From assembly GCA_038250835.1 (NCBI GenBank), contig JBBSBY010000001.1, positions 1-64,000 on the forward strand: DNA of 64,000 nt, in the 5' to 3' direction. Origin of the DNA: JBBSBY01 sp038250835 (GTDB lineage: Bacteria; Desulfobacterota; Desulfomonilia; Desulfomonilales; Desulfomonilaceae). Made by a program: the position numbers and the translations under genes. This document shows, piece after piece, positions 44,482-53,984 of the stretch. Under the pieces are notes generated by a model. That model did no database searches. It was given only the letters and a program-made list of their open reading frames with translations, and was not told the origin of the DNA. Numbering within the stretch: the stretch's first letter is position 1; every line of letters begins with the position of its first letter.

Positions 44482-45345
44482 ATGTGGGATGATTTAAATA
44501 AGCGCACGATAGAATTGTTCAACGCGGGTAATTACGAGGAGGCCTTGGCCACGGCCAAAGAAGCTCTGAATCAAGCTGAGAAGGAATTTGGAGCGGATGA
44601 CCCCAGAGTAGCGAGATCTCTGAACAATTTAGCCGAAATATACAGAGCCAAAGCTGATTATGCTTCCGCGGAACCTATTTGGAATAGGGCGCTGGAAATC
44701 AGAATTAAAGCTTTGGGCCGAAATCATCCTGATGTTGCAATGTCTATGAACAATCTTGCGGGGGCGTACTTTGAGCAAGGTAAATTCCCCGAAGCTGAAA
44801 AAATGTTCAAGAGCGTCATTGATATTATGGAGAAAACACTTGGCAAAGACCATCAGGATATAGCGATTGCTTTAAACAATATGGCGGCGGCGTACAGAGC
44901 TGTTGGAAAATTTCCCATCGCCAAAGCCACTTATGATCGAGCAATCGCCATTTTGGAGAAGGCCAAGGGACCTGATGATCCGGAAGTGGGCAGCGCCCTA
45001 AACAATTTGGCGGGCTTATATGAATCACAGAAACGGTTTGCCGACGCAGAGCCCCTTTACAGACGCTCCCTGGCTATTGCGGAAAAAACATTCGGTCCAT
45101 TTCATCCTCATGTTACATCTTCTTTAAACAACTTAGCCGGCGTTCTTGTGGGGTTGGGAAACTATGCCGAAGCGGAAGAACTATTCATTAGGGCGCAAAG
45201 TATCCTGGAAAAGAATTTTGGCGCTTCGCACCCATACGCGCTGTTAGGTCTAGAAAATCTTGCGGAGTTTTACAATGGGACCGGTAAAGCCGGCGAGGCA
45301 AAAAATATCCAGGAAAAAATTGCGCTGTTGAAGAGAGGTAATTGA
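44482..45345 (+). CDS. TPR repeat protein (kinesin-light-chain type)
   Basis: A 287-residue protein made almost wholly of six 42-residue tetratricopeptide repeats, each with a SLNNLAxxY-like first helix (residues about 44, 86, 128, 170, 212) and an AExLYxRAL-like second helix. No signal peptide: a cytosolic protein-binding scaffold with unknown partner. GGAG precedes the ATG at seven bases. Confidence 0.85.
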   Translation: MWDDLNKRTIELFNAGNYEEALATAKEALNQAEKEFGADDPRVARSLNNLAEIYRAKADYASAEPIWNRALEIRIKALGRNHPDVAMSMNNLAGAYFEQGKFPEAEKMFKSVIDIMEKTLGKDHQDIAIALNNMAAAYRAVGKFPIAKATYDRAIAILEKAKGPDDPEVGSALNNLAGLYESQKRFADAEPLYRRSLAIAEKTFGPFHPHVTSSLNNLAGVLVGLGNYAEAEELFIRAQSILEKNFGASHPYALLGLENLAEFYNGTGKAGEAKNIQEKIALLKRGN

Positions 45346-45393
45346 CTTAAACGGCCATAAATACGCCAATATCCGATAAAAGCTGTCGTTCGT

Positions 45394-46131
45394 TTATTCG
45401 AGGTAAAACTTCCAGGAACAAAAATCTTGATCGCATAAACGATCAGGAGGGCACCATAGGCACTCCATTTTGATTCTAGGATCTATTGCCGAAGAAAATT
45501 GGGAGTATTCAACCATGCCGGCGGATTTGCAAGGATAATCCTCCATGCCCTTCCTTCGGCGGGTAGACTGGACCCGACATTCCGTCATTGTATACTGTAT
45601 ACCGTCATCATCCCATTTTACGGAATGGGCATTTATGGAAGAGTATATTCGCAGCCTTAAAGCTTGCTCTAATCCTTCAAGACCTGGGCGGTCTCCCATG
45701 TCGAGGAGCCGCTTAATCTTAAAAGCTTCCATTTTGGCAAAGTGAGACCAGCAGGCGTCGTTTATGGCTTTGGCGGAATCCATGCCTTCGGCCTGCTCAA
45801 CTGCTTGAAACCAGATTCCATCCCCGGCCAACCACAGCTTGGAAATGTCGGCGATTAGCATCAACAGTTCCTCTCTGGACTTGGTAAGAAAGGAAGCGGG
45901 AATGTCGTTCTTAATTTCGATTCCAAGATGATAGGCAAGTCGTTTTATAACTGCTTTTGCATAAGGCCCAATCACCCGATTTTCCAGTTCTAAAGCTGAT
46001 TCAACTCCGTTACGTCGCGCCGTCTCAGTGAACCACATTCCATAATGGATAAAGGTTTCGTTGAGATATACACCCATCAAACTCAGTAATTCTTCTTTGG
46101 AAAGCTGAGTGACCTCTCTTGATTCATGCAC
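45394..46131 (-). CDS. DUF6125-like protein
   Basis: A 245-residue soluble protein. The helical first half is followed by a C-terminal cysteine set (YPCKSAGMVEY, DPRIKMECLWCPPD, DQDFCSWKF) that recalls the DUF6125/ATC-hydrolase-like group and may hold a metal. The function is not known. The start is a GTG with AAGGAG seven bases upstream. The gene converges on the TPR gene. Confidence 0.5.
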   Translation of the reverse strand: MHESREVTQLSKEELLSLMGVYLNETFIHYGMWFTETARRNGVESALELENRVIGPYAKAVIKRLAYHLGIEIKNDIPASFLTKSREELLMLIADISKLWLAGDGIWFQAVEQAEGMDSAKAINDACWSHFAKMEAFKIKRLLDMGDRPGLEGLEQALRLRIYSSINAHSVKWDDDGIQYTMTECRVQSTRRRKGMEDYPCKSAGMVEYSQFSSAIDPRIKMECLWCPPDRLCDQDFCSWKFYLE

Positions 46132-46188
46132 AATATTCTCCTTGTATTCGGGACAAATTCGCTAAACTGGAATTGCCGGGTGTATAAA

Positions 46189-46665
46189 CTAATCCCTAAC
46201 GAAATGGCCGGATCGTCCGCCGCTTTTTTCCATTAATCTAATCTCCGAAATTGTCATTTGCCGATCCACTGCTTTGCACATATCATAAATCGTTAAACAC
46301 GCTACAGCGACTGCGGTTAATGCTTCCATTTCAACTCCCGTCCTGGAAGTCACTTTAACGGTAGCCTCAACTTCGATGATAGAGCGCGCCGAAATTGCGG
46401 TAAATTCTATGCTAACCGACGAAATCGGCAGTGGATGAGCAAGAGGAATAAGATCAGGGGTTTTCTTTACGGCCATTATGGCGGCTATACGAGCAACACC
46501 GAGGACATCGCCCTTTTTAGCTTTGCCTTCTTGGATCAGGTTAAATGTTTCCTCGGCCATATGCACACATCCCTTGGCGACGGCTATCCGAACAGTAGTG
46601 TCCTTATCGCTCACATCCACCATGAGCGCTTGTCCGTTGTTATCAAAATGGGTGAATTCGGACAT
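46189..46665 (-). CDS. moaC: Cyclic pyranopterin monophosphate synthase MoaC
   Basis: A 158-residue enzyme of molybdenum-cofactor synthesis. It keeps the family PLAHPLPISSV loop with its His, although the usual Cys before the His is Ala. Also present: VKVTSRTGVEMEALTA and YDMCKAVDR with the catalytic Asp. Ends in KSGGRSGHF as usual. Other mo genes are not in the window. Confidence 0.93.
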   Translation of the reverse strand: MSEFTHFDNNGQALMVDVSDKDTTVRIAVAKGCVHMAEETFNLIQEGKAKKGDVLGVARIAAIMAVKKTPDLIPLAHPLPISSVSIEFTAISARSIIEVEATVKVTSRTGVEMEALTAVAVACLTIYDMCKAVDRQMTISEIRLMEKSGGRSGHFVRD

Positions 46666-46802
46666 GGGTTTTCCTTTTTCAGTTGTACAATACGGCTTTT
46701 AAGTTAGTTCAACGCGCTTTGAAGATATCGCCCCCCGAATTTTCCCAAGCTCTGATAGCGCATCGTATGTCAATCCGAACCAAATTGTGCGCCGGCACGA
46801 TA

Positions 46803-48107
46803 TTACTCGTCCAACCTGAATTTTAAAGCGGCCGCGTGCGCCGCAAATCCTTCATATTCCGCTAGTGCTAATGTTTGGGACGCTAAAGACGCAAAGCCCT
46901 GTTTGTTTACCCTGGCAAACGACATCTTATGCACAAAATCTCGAGTTGAAAGTGCGGAAGCGGTCCTTGCAAAACGAGAAGTTGGCAAAATAGCATTTGG
47001 GCCAATTGAGTAGTTGGCAAGGGTTCCGGGTGTATAGGGACCAATTAGCGCTTCTCCGGCATACAGCGTCTTTTTAAAAGCTAATTCCGGATCACGCGTT
47101 AGGATCTGTAGATGCTCCGGCGCGTAATCATTGATGAATTTTATAGCGTCATCGAGGTCTTCGGCCAAGATTACGCCGCCGTTTGTTTGCAAAACGGTTT
47201 CGCAATATGACCTTCTTTCATGCGGTAATTTCTTTGTGAACTGAGGCAGCGCCTCGAGCGCCTTCAAAGCGAAATCTTCTTCATAGGTGACCAGGTACGC
47301 CGCGGAATCCGGTCCATGTTCGGCCTCGATGAGAAGATCCGTGACTGCAAGCTCAACGGATACCGAGCCGTCGGCCAGGACTATTGATTCACTCGGACCT
47401 GCCGGTAACCCAGTGTCCAGTTCGGTTGACAACAGTAGTTTCGCCGCCAGCACGTAACCTGAGCCGGGGCCGACGATTTTGTCAACTTTAGCAATCGTTT
47501 GAGTCCCGTAGGCCAATGCTCCGACGGCCTGAACTCCACCCACAGCGTAAACTTCATTGATTCCCATGATTTCAGCAGCGGCTATGGTGGCTGGATCGGC
47601 ATCGCCATTTGCATCGGGTGGAGTAATGACCACAATTCTTTTCACGCCGGCGACTTTAGCGGGGACGCCCGCCATCATCATCATTGAGGGAAAAGATCCC
47701 TTACCCCTTGGTATGTATAGCCCTACCGAAGCGATTGGCGTAGATTTTTCCCCCGCGACAACCCCAGGGCTGATTTCCATTTCCCAGGTGGCGGGTTCAA
47801 GCTGCTTTTCGTGGAATTTGGTTATGTTGGCAATGGAGACGCGCAGGGCTTCCTTCAAACCCGCTTCAAGGGAATTAACCGCCTCCGTCAACTTTCTCTG
47901 AGTGACCCTAAGAGTTTGCGCACTCATATCGACCTTGTCGAACAATTTTGTATATTCAAGTACGGCTTCGTCCCCTCTGTCCTTTATGGCCTCAAGAATA
48001 GGCGCCACGGTTTTTATCAATTCAGCCGGCTTGACGCTGGACCGTTTATTGAGATTGCTCCTTTCCGTCTCGTTCATGGAAGCTAATCTAAAAAAAGATG
48101 GTTTCAT
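46803..48107 (-). CDS. hisD: Histidinol dehydrogenase family protein with altered zinc site
   Basis: A 434-residue HisD-family enzyme. The catalytic Glu331-His332 pair (YAPEHLQI) and two C-terminal and central His residues (His264, His424) are kept. Compared with E. coli HisD, the Gln zinc ligand is Glu261, the Asp ligand is Asn365 (ANYSIGPN), and the conserved His of GPNHVLP is Ala372. So it may not oxidise histidinol in the usual way; it could be a paralogue acting on another amino-alcohol. No other his genes are nearby. AAGGAGAG precedes the ATG. Confidence 0.75.
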   Translation of the reverse strand: MKPSFFRLASMNETERSNLNKRSSVKPAELIKTVAPILEAIKDRGDEAVLEYTKLFDKVDMSAQTLRVTQRKLTEAVNSLEAGLKEALRVSIANITKFHEKQLEPATWEMEISPGVVAGEKSTPIASVGLYIPRGKGSFPSMMMMAGVPAKVAGVKRIVVITPPDANGDADPATIAAAEIMGINEVYAVGGVQAVGALAYGTQTIAKVDKIVGPGSGYVLAAKLLLSTELDTGLPAGPSESIVLADGSVSVELAVTDLLIEAEHGPDSAAYLVTYEEDFALKALEALPQFTKKLPHERRSYCETVLQTNGGVILAEDLDDAIKFINDYAPEHLQILTRDPELAFKKTLYAGEALIGPYTPGTLANYSIGPNAILPTSRFARTASALSTRDFVHKMSFARVNKQGFASLASQTLALAEYEGFAAHAAALKFRLDE

Positions 48108-48271
48108 ATCTCTCCTTTAAATAGTCGTCAAACGTCCGGTGTTGATGAGATAGAGCGTCGGACGGTCATCTATCTTTTCCTCATTTATTGAGTTTTATCG
48201 GACTTGGCGCCATATTATGATCGTAGATAAGTCTAATTTATAGCCGCCAATTAATATTATCAGGTGCTTAT

Positions 48272-49462
48272 ATGCTTTTTTCAGATCTCTTAAAGATGTC
48301 CACCCTCCAAATTTACAGGAAGAAGCGCCGTTATAAAAGCGTTTTAGCGGGTATAGCTCTTGGAATCGCAGGTTTGGTTACAGTGCTGACAATGGGAGAT
48401 TCAGTAGAATCGGATCTTGGCTACAATTTGGAATTGCTGGGAAGCGCCACAATTATCAAGGCCGCCTGGGATTTCGATCGAAGTAACCGTTGGCACCATG
48501 GACAATACTTTGAGAAGGATGTGGAGGATTTGCGAAGAATACCAGGCGTTCGTTCCGTATCCGCAATTGTCTGGACAGGTCAAACAGTAACGGCTAACAA
48601 TCGGAAATTTAATTTACGTTTAATGGGAGTGGATTCGGGCTTTTTTGATACTATTCATTTACCGATGGCGCATGGGCGTAGACTTTCCGACACTGATGTC
48701 AACAACAGACGCAGCAACTGCGTTATAGGCAAAAAAATAATCGAAAATCTTTATCCTGATGACCCGGCGCCCATAGACAAATATCTGTCGATAGCAGGAC
48801 AATTATTTAAAATTGTCGGCATCATTGGAGGTGTCGAGGATCCTAGTTTTCTGGACTCCGTGCTGATTCCATTTCCCGTCGCCAGATCTCGCTTTAACAA
48901 CATGTATTCAATTAAAGATATTTATATTAGGGCCGAAAATTGGAACATGGTGGATTCGGTGCGCCGGCAGGCGGAATCCGCGCTGAAATCTAACCAACCC
49001 GGGTACGCGGACGCAATGAATATTCAGAGCTATCCCGAAAGAATTAAAACAATTCAGCACGCGGTGTTGCTGGTCAAGCTGTTTCTCTATGCCGCATTAG
49101 GCGTTACGTTGATTTTAGCCGGTCTGGGAATTACTAATGTCATGCTGTCCGCAGTCCGGGAACGAACCACTGAAATAGGCCTCAGGAAGGCGGTTGGAGC
49201 AACCGAGGGTATGATTATGTCGCAGTTTTTGTTTGAATCGATTTTAATTAGCTTAATTGGCGCAACAATCGGTATATTACTGGGATCAATGTCTATTGAA
49301 GGTCTAAAAACTGTTTTCGGCACTGAGCCGAACTACAGGGTTTTGCTTGAAAGCCTTATTGGAGGAGTTATTTTCGCATTCCTTCTAGGAACTTTGTCCG
49401 GGTATCTGCCGGCAAAACGAGCAAGTAGACTCGACCCGGCTGAAGCCATGCGCTTTGAATAA
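48272..49462 (+). CDS. Orphan FtsX/MacB-type ABC permease
   Basis: A 396-residue inner-membrane protein: one N-terminal membrane segment (about 22-42), a large periplasmic domain (about 45-265), and three C-terminal segments with the family motif VRERTTEIGLRKAVGA. It ends LDPAEAMRFE as MacB permeases do. It has no ATPase beside it; the MacB/LolD-type ATPase at 3410 is the nearest free one besides LolD. A lipid, peptide or lipoprotein substrate is likely. Confidence 0.8.
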   Translation: MLFSDLLKMSTLQIYRKKRRYKSVLAGIALGIAGLVTVLTMGDSVESDLGYNLELLGSATIIKAAWDFDRSNRWHHGQYFEKDVEDLRRIPGVRSVSAIVWTGQTVTANNRKFNLRLMGVDSGFFDTIHLPMAHGRRLSDTDVNNRRSNCVIGKKIIENLYPDDPAPIDKYLSIAGQLFKIVGIIGGVEDPSFLDSVLIPFPVARSRFNNMYSIKDIYIRAENWNMVDSVRRQAESALKSNQPGYADAMNIQSYPERIKTIQHAVLLVKLFLYAALGVTLILAGLGITNVMLSAVRERTTEIGLRKAVGATEGMIMSQFLFESILISLIGATIGILLGSMSIEGLKTVFGTEPNYRVLLESLIGGVIFAFLLGTLSGYLPAKRASRLDPAEAMRFE

Positions 49463-49519
49463 TTGGACATGGCTTAGCCGTCCGTCTAAATTGACCATGT
49501 TGTCTGAATTGGAGGATGT

Positions 49520-50005
49520 ATGGAAGGCAAACCTGCTTCACAAAGTAGAATGACAATGGCGATTCAGATGAACCCTGAAGACGCTAATCCTGCGGGTAAT
49601 GTTCACGGCGGGGTCATAATGAAGTACGTGGATACGGCTGCGGGAGTAGTCGCAATCCGTCATGCGCGCCGGTTGGCGGTGACCGCTTCCATTGACAGAT
49701 TGGATTTTCATCATCCGGTCTATGTTGGTGATTTGCTGATACTGAAAGCAAGCTTGAACTACGTCGGACGAAGTTCCATGGAAGTTGGAGTAAGGGTCGA
49801 AACTGAAAACCTGATTACAGGGAAAATCAAGCATACGGCCTCGGCGTACCTAACATTTGTGGCTCTTGATCAAGCCGGCAAGCCTGCCGGTGTTCCACCG
49901 TTGATTCCTGAGGATGCTGAAGACAAAAGACGAAATTGCGAGGCACAATTGAGACGTGAGCAAAGAACAGCTCAACGGAACGCGGAACAGGACTGCTCGG
50001 CTTAA
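49520..50005 (+). CDS. Acyl-CoA thioesterase (YciA/BFIT hotdog type)
   Basis: A 161-residue hotdog enzyme that hydrolyses acyl-CoA. The family segment is NPAGNVHGGVIMKYVDTAAGVV, with Asn and Asp in the catalytic places, and DFHHPVYVGDLL. The last 30 residues are charged and rich in Arg/Glu. GGAGG precedes the ATG. Its stop overlaps that of the convergent glycosyltransferase by 4 bases. Confidence 0.85.
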   Translation: MEGKPASQSRMTMAIQMNPEDANPAGNVHGGVIMKYVDTAAGVVAIRHARRLAVTASIDRLDFHHPVYVGDLLILKASLNYVGRSSMEVGVRVETENLITGKIKHTASAYLTFVALDQAGKPAGVPPLIPEDAEDKRRNCEAQLRREQRTAQRNAEQDCSA

Positions 50006-51126
50006 TTTAGCTCAGAACATTTTTCTTTCTCGGTCAATTTTCTGCGCACGGCCGCAAACACCGTTTCCGGTGTAATCCCTTTCATGCAAGCCATTTTGGA
50101 GCATTCTCGCTTGCGGCAAGCAATGCAGTCCAAGGAATTATTTCTCAAAACAATATGATTTTTACCGTACGGACCCACCTTGGCGGGATCGGTGGGGCCA
50201 AAAATTGCGACTACGGGCGTTCCGGTAAATGCGGCAATGTGCATGGGTCCGGAATCCACTCCTACGTAAATATCGGATAATTTGAGTAGAGCCGTAGATT
50301 GACGAAGATTGAGTTTACCGGCTGACACCAGCGGTTGTTCCATCATTTGGTCAATGATTCGTCCAATTAAGTCAATATCGGTGGGAGCTCCGGCAAAAAC
50401 GACTGTGGCGTTAAGCTCCCGTATTATCATATCGGCCAATTCGGCCCAATACTGATCAATCCAAAATTTAGCGGCCCATCGGGTGGCGGGGTTGGCATAA
50501 ACAATCTTAGGTCCGGAGCCAATGCCGGCTTTGGCCACAAAGGACTGCGCCGTAGCCGTATCCTGTGCGGCAACTCTCAGCATAAAATCAGCAGGAATAG
50601 GTTCACAACCGAATTGCTCCGCAAATAGGAGGTTTTTGTCGACAGCGTGCGGGAATTCGGGTCGAGGTTGCGCCAGATAATGTTGAAAACGGGTATTAAA
50701 TTCTTTAGCGTCCGAGAAACCTATTCTCATGCCTCCAGGATTGCATATTCCAATTAACCCACTGCGCAACGATGCATGCAGATCAAGTATATAGTCGTAA
50801 GGTTTATTGGAAAAGTGACTTCTTAATTTTTTCATGACAGTGAAAGTAGCCATTGCGGCTTTTACGAAAACGCCTGCCCCCGCCCCCGGATCGCTTGTGG
50901 ATGGAATGGAAATTGGTATGATTTCGTCGATATCAAGATCAGCTTCAATCAGTTGAACGAATTGCTTTTGGATTACCCATCCAATCTCAACTGTGGGGTA
51001 ACAACGCTTTAAAGCATGAACTACGGGAACTGTATGGACTATATCACCAAGGGAACTTGGCTTGATAATCAACACGCGTTTGTGAGCCAAGCTGAATGGA
51101 TCTTGTCTTAGTCCGTCACACTTCAT
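50002..51126 (-). CDS. Heptosyltransferase-type glycosyltransferase (GT9)
   Basis: A 374-residue glycosyltransferase that adds a sugar, probably heptose, to the LPS core. RVLIIKPSSLGDIVHTVPVV at the start, GVDSGPMHIAAFTG and IFGPTDPAKVGPYG near the end are the GT9 signature. The ATG at 51126 overlaps the lpxK stop (ATGA); the frame runs 25 codons more but that region lies within lpxK. Last gene of the lysS operon. Confidence 0.87.
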   Translation of the reverse strand: MKCDGLRQDPFSLAHKRVLIIKPSSLGDIVHTVPVVHALKRCYPTVEIGWVIQKQFVQLIEADLDIDEIIPISIPSTSDPGAGAGVFVKAAMATFTVMKKLRSHFSNKPYDYILDLHASLRSGLIGICNPGGMRIGFSDAKEFNTRFQHYLAQPRPEFPHAVDKNLLFAEQFGCEPIPADFMLRVAAQDTATAQSFVAKAGIGSGPKIVYANPATRWAAKFWIDQYWAELADMIIRELNATVVFAGAPTDIDLIGRIIDQMMEQPLVSAGKLNLRQSTALLKLSDIYVGVDSGPMHIAAFTGTPVVAIFGPTDPAKVGPYGKNHIVLRNNSLDCIACRKRECSKMACMKGITPETVFAAVRRKLTEKEKCSELN

Positions 51127-52145
51127 CAGCGAGGCGCCCCTACCGATTCTTTTATCACATCCATAAATTTCGGTTCTTTGCAAATTCGTAATTCTATGCA
51201 CAAAGCAGCGGTGTTACTTAATCCCCGAAACCATTTTGGAAGCTTGACCCAATCTTTTTCAGTGAGGACCACCAAACAATCCTGAGCCCTTTCAAGAGCC
51301 AAATTTAAGTCATTATCCGAAAAACTGTGGTGGTCCGGGAAGTCAATTCGATCTTTAACAATAAAACCGCTGGATTTAACCGTGGTTTCAAACCTATCCG
51401 GATTTGCTATTCCGGACAACAGCAATACGCTTTTCGACTCTAATTGCGAGATCGGCTGGACTTTGTCATCGTGTAAGCGAATTCCCGAACACTCCACCTG
51501 GTAGTCAAATACAGGACTATCTCGTATAGTATTCCGAATTCTTGAATTTAGCCGCACGTTGGAACGCTTCAGGAATATAGACGCTCTCGTAAGAGCTGAG
51601 ATGGGTTCTCTAAGGTATCCCATTGGAAACATATAATCTTCTGATCCGGTTAACATTACAATATCCAGATCTCTGAATAAATTGAGATGCTGAAAACCAT
51701 CGTCCAAAATAATTAAATTGGCGCCCAGCCCAATTGCCGCATTAACTGCGCTTATTCTCTCTCGACTTACGATAACCGGTATTCCTGGAATTTTACGGGC
51801 TATGAGTAAGGGCTCATCACCACAAGATGATGCGGCGGGTAATTCCGCTTTACCCGCCCCATCTGAAACTATTAAGTGGTCGCTCCTGTAGGCGCCTTTA
51901 TATCCCCTACTCACCACGGCGGGTGAGTAACCAATTTCGCGCAGCTTGGCCGCCAAATAGATTGCCGCAGGAGTTTTCCCGCTGCCTCCCATGGAAATAT
52001 TGCCCAGGGAAATAATCGGGGCCAGGGCTTTTCGCGAGGTCAAAAAACCGAATTTGTAAGCTGCGACCCGGCCTCTTTGAACTAAATAGTAAGACCCGGC
52101 GATGATACCGGCAAACGGAAGGAAAATCAGATGAGAAGGTTTCAT
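51126..52145 (-). CDS. lpxK: Tetraacyldisaccharide 4'-kinase LpxK
   Basis: A 339-residue inner-membrane-associated kinase that phosphorylates lipid A precursor at the 4' position. It has an N-terminal hydrophobic segment (about 8-22), the Walker A loop GGSGKTP (about 54-60), VVSRGYKG, the LDDGFQH motif, and VVLTEKDWVKL. It is coupled to the downstream heptosyltransferase by ATGA. Confidence 0.93.
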   Translation of the reverse strand: MKPSHLIFLPFAGIIAGSYYLVQRGRVAAYKFGFLTSRKALAPIISLGNISMGGSGKTPAAIYLAAKLREIGYSPAVVSRGYKGAYRSDHLIVSDGAGKAELPAASSCGDEPLLIARKIPGIPVIVSRERISAVNAAIGLGANLIILDDGFQHLNLFRDLDIVMLTGSEDYMFPMGYLREPISALTRASIFLKRSNVRLNSRIRNTIRDSPVFDYQVECSGIRLHDDKVQPISQLESKSVLLLSGIANPDRFETTVKSSGFIVKDRIDFPDHHSFSDNDLNLALERAQDCLVVLTEKDWVKLPKWFRGLSNTAALCIELRICKEPKFMDVIKESVGAPR

Positions 52146-52188
52146 GATGAGATTAGCGGTGCTGTAAAATAGAGTTCTCCGACCACTT

Positions 52189-53961
52189 CTATGCGCACTC
52201 TGAAGCGACCGGCTTATTGGCCGGAATTGCCTTACGACCGTTAGTCACGGCGAATTGCAAATTATAAAGCCTTGAAAACTCTCCGCCTTTTGTTAACAGC
52301 TCATCGTGCCCCCCGGACTCCGCCACAGCTCCATCAACTAAGACGTAGATTTTATCCGCATTTCTAATCGTGGAGAGTCGATGGGCCACCATTATGGTGG
52401 TACGACCTTTCATAAGCGTTTCGAGGGCGCTTTGGACGGCCTTTTCTGAGTCGGAATCCAGATTGGATGTTGCCTCATCCAGGATGAGAATTGGAGGATT
52501 CTTGAGAACAGCGCGAGCGATGGCAATTCGTTGCCTTTCACCGCCGGAAAGCTTGATGCCGTTTTCACCGATCATGGTTTCGTAACCTTGCGGTAGAGTG
52601 GCGATAAAGTCATTAGCATGAGCTGCTTTCGCTGCTCCAATAACGCGTTCCATGGGCATATCGGGACGGCCGTAAGCTATGTTGTTACGAATGGTATCGT
52701 CAAATAGTATTGTTTGCTGAGTTACTATTCCAATGTTTTCTCGAAGAGATCTTTGCGTCACATCTCGTATGTCTATTCCGTCAACCAGAATACGCCCGGA
52801 TGTGACGTCATAGAATCGCGGCGCCAGATCCAAGAGCGTGCTCTTGCCGACACCGCTCTCCCCCACAATGGCAACCGCTTGACCCGCGCCGACGGAAATA
52901 GTGACATCCTTCAGGACCATAGTGTCTTCATAGGCAAAGCTAACGGAGTCGAAAAACACCTCGCCTTGCACTTTATCCAAAACCTTTGCGTCGGGTTTGT
53001 CTTCGATATCTAAAGGAGTGTCAAGCAATGCAAATATGCGTTCGCCTGCGCTCACACCTTCCTGAATCGTAATATTGACTTCGTTTATTCTCTTTATCGG
53101 TTCATAAAGCATAATCAAAGCAGCCATAAATGAGAAAAACGAACCCGGCGTAGAATTTCCATTAATCACCTGGTACCCGCCATAGAAGACGATTGCCGAT
53201 ACGCCGAATCCGCCGAGCGCTTCCATCACCGGGTTCGAGAGAGCTCTTACTTTAAATCTTCGCATGAAGGCTCTGAATAATGTTTCGTTTACTTCAGCGA
53301 ATCTGGCGCGTTCGTAATCTTCCATCGCAAAGGCTTTGACTATTCTTATTCCACTTATAGTTTCATCGATTCTTTCGGTTATATCCTCAAGAGTAATAAG
53401 CATTCTTCGAGAATAACGCTTTAACCGTTTGCCGAACACCAGCAAAGGGTAAATGGCGACAGGGAAAATCAGCATTGCTATCAGGGCCAGCTTCAAATCT
53501 CTGTAAAATACAATGAAGATCAATGCCGCCACAGTAACAGCGTCTCTCAGTATTCCGGTAACGGCGCTGGTCATTGCCCCCTGCACAAGAGAAACGTCGT
53601 TATTCATACGGGACAGCAGCTCGCCCGTGGAATGTCTCACAAAGAATCCAACCGACATATTTTCAAGTTTGATGAACATCTCGTTACGAATGTCACGGAT
53701 GACGCTTTGACCGATAAACGACATCATATAATATTGTCCGAAGTCACACAAACCCTTGAAAATATAAACAATCATTATGGTTATGGGGATCAATATCAGC
53801 ATGCGCTCATTGCGATTAAAGAAAATTTCATCAAGGGCGGGTTTAACCAGATACGCCAGTGACGCGGTCAGCAATGCTACGCCCAACATGCAGAAAGCGG
53901 CTAAAATGAGCTTATTCCAATATGGTTTTAAATATTTCAATAGTCGCTTGTAAACAAGCAC
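52189..53961 (-). CDS. msbA: Lipid A flippase MsbA (ABC transporter)
   Basis: A 590-residue half-transporter: six membrane segments (about 15-310) then an ATPase domain with Walker A GESGVGKST, LSGGERQR, and ILDEATSNLD. The order and length match MsbA, which flips lipid A-core across the inner membrane. The start is GTG with GGAG six bases upstream. It lies between lpxI and lpxK, which supports the lipid A role. Confidence 0.9.
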   Translation of the reverse strand: MLVYKRLLKYLKPYWNKLILAAFCMLGVALLTASLAYLVKPALDEIFFNRNERMLILIPITIMIVYIFKGLCDFGQYYMMSFIGQSVIRDIRNEMFIKLENMSVGFFVRHSTGELLSRMNNDVSLVQGAMTSAVTGILRDAVTVAALIFIVFYRDLKLALIAMLIFPVAIYPLLVFGKRLKRYSRRMLITLEDITERIDETISGIRIVKAFAMEDYERARFAEVNETLFRAFMRRFKVRALSNPVMEALGGFGVSAIVFYGGYQVINGNSTPGSFFSFMAALIMLYEPIKRINEVNITIQEGVSAGERIFALLDTPLDIEDKPDAKVLDKVQGEVFFDSVSFAYEDTMVLKDVTISVGAGQAVAIVGESGVGKSTLLDLAPRFYDVTSGRILVDGIDIRDVTQRSLRENIGIVTQQTILFDDTIRNNIAYGRPDMPMERVIGAAKAAHANDFIATLPQGYETMIGENGIKLSGGERQRIAIARAVLKNPPILILDEATSNLDSDSEKAVQSALETLMKGRTTIMVAHRLSTIRNADKIYVLVDGAVAESGGHDELLTKGGEFSRLYNLQFAVTNGRKAIPANKPVASECA

Positions 53962-53984
53962 ATCAAACTCCGATTGGAATTAGA

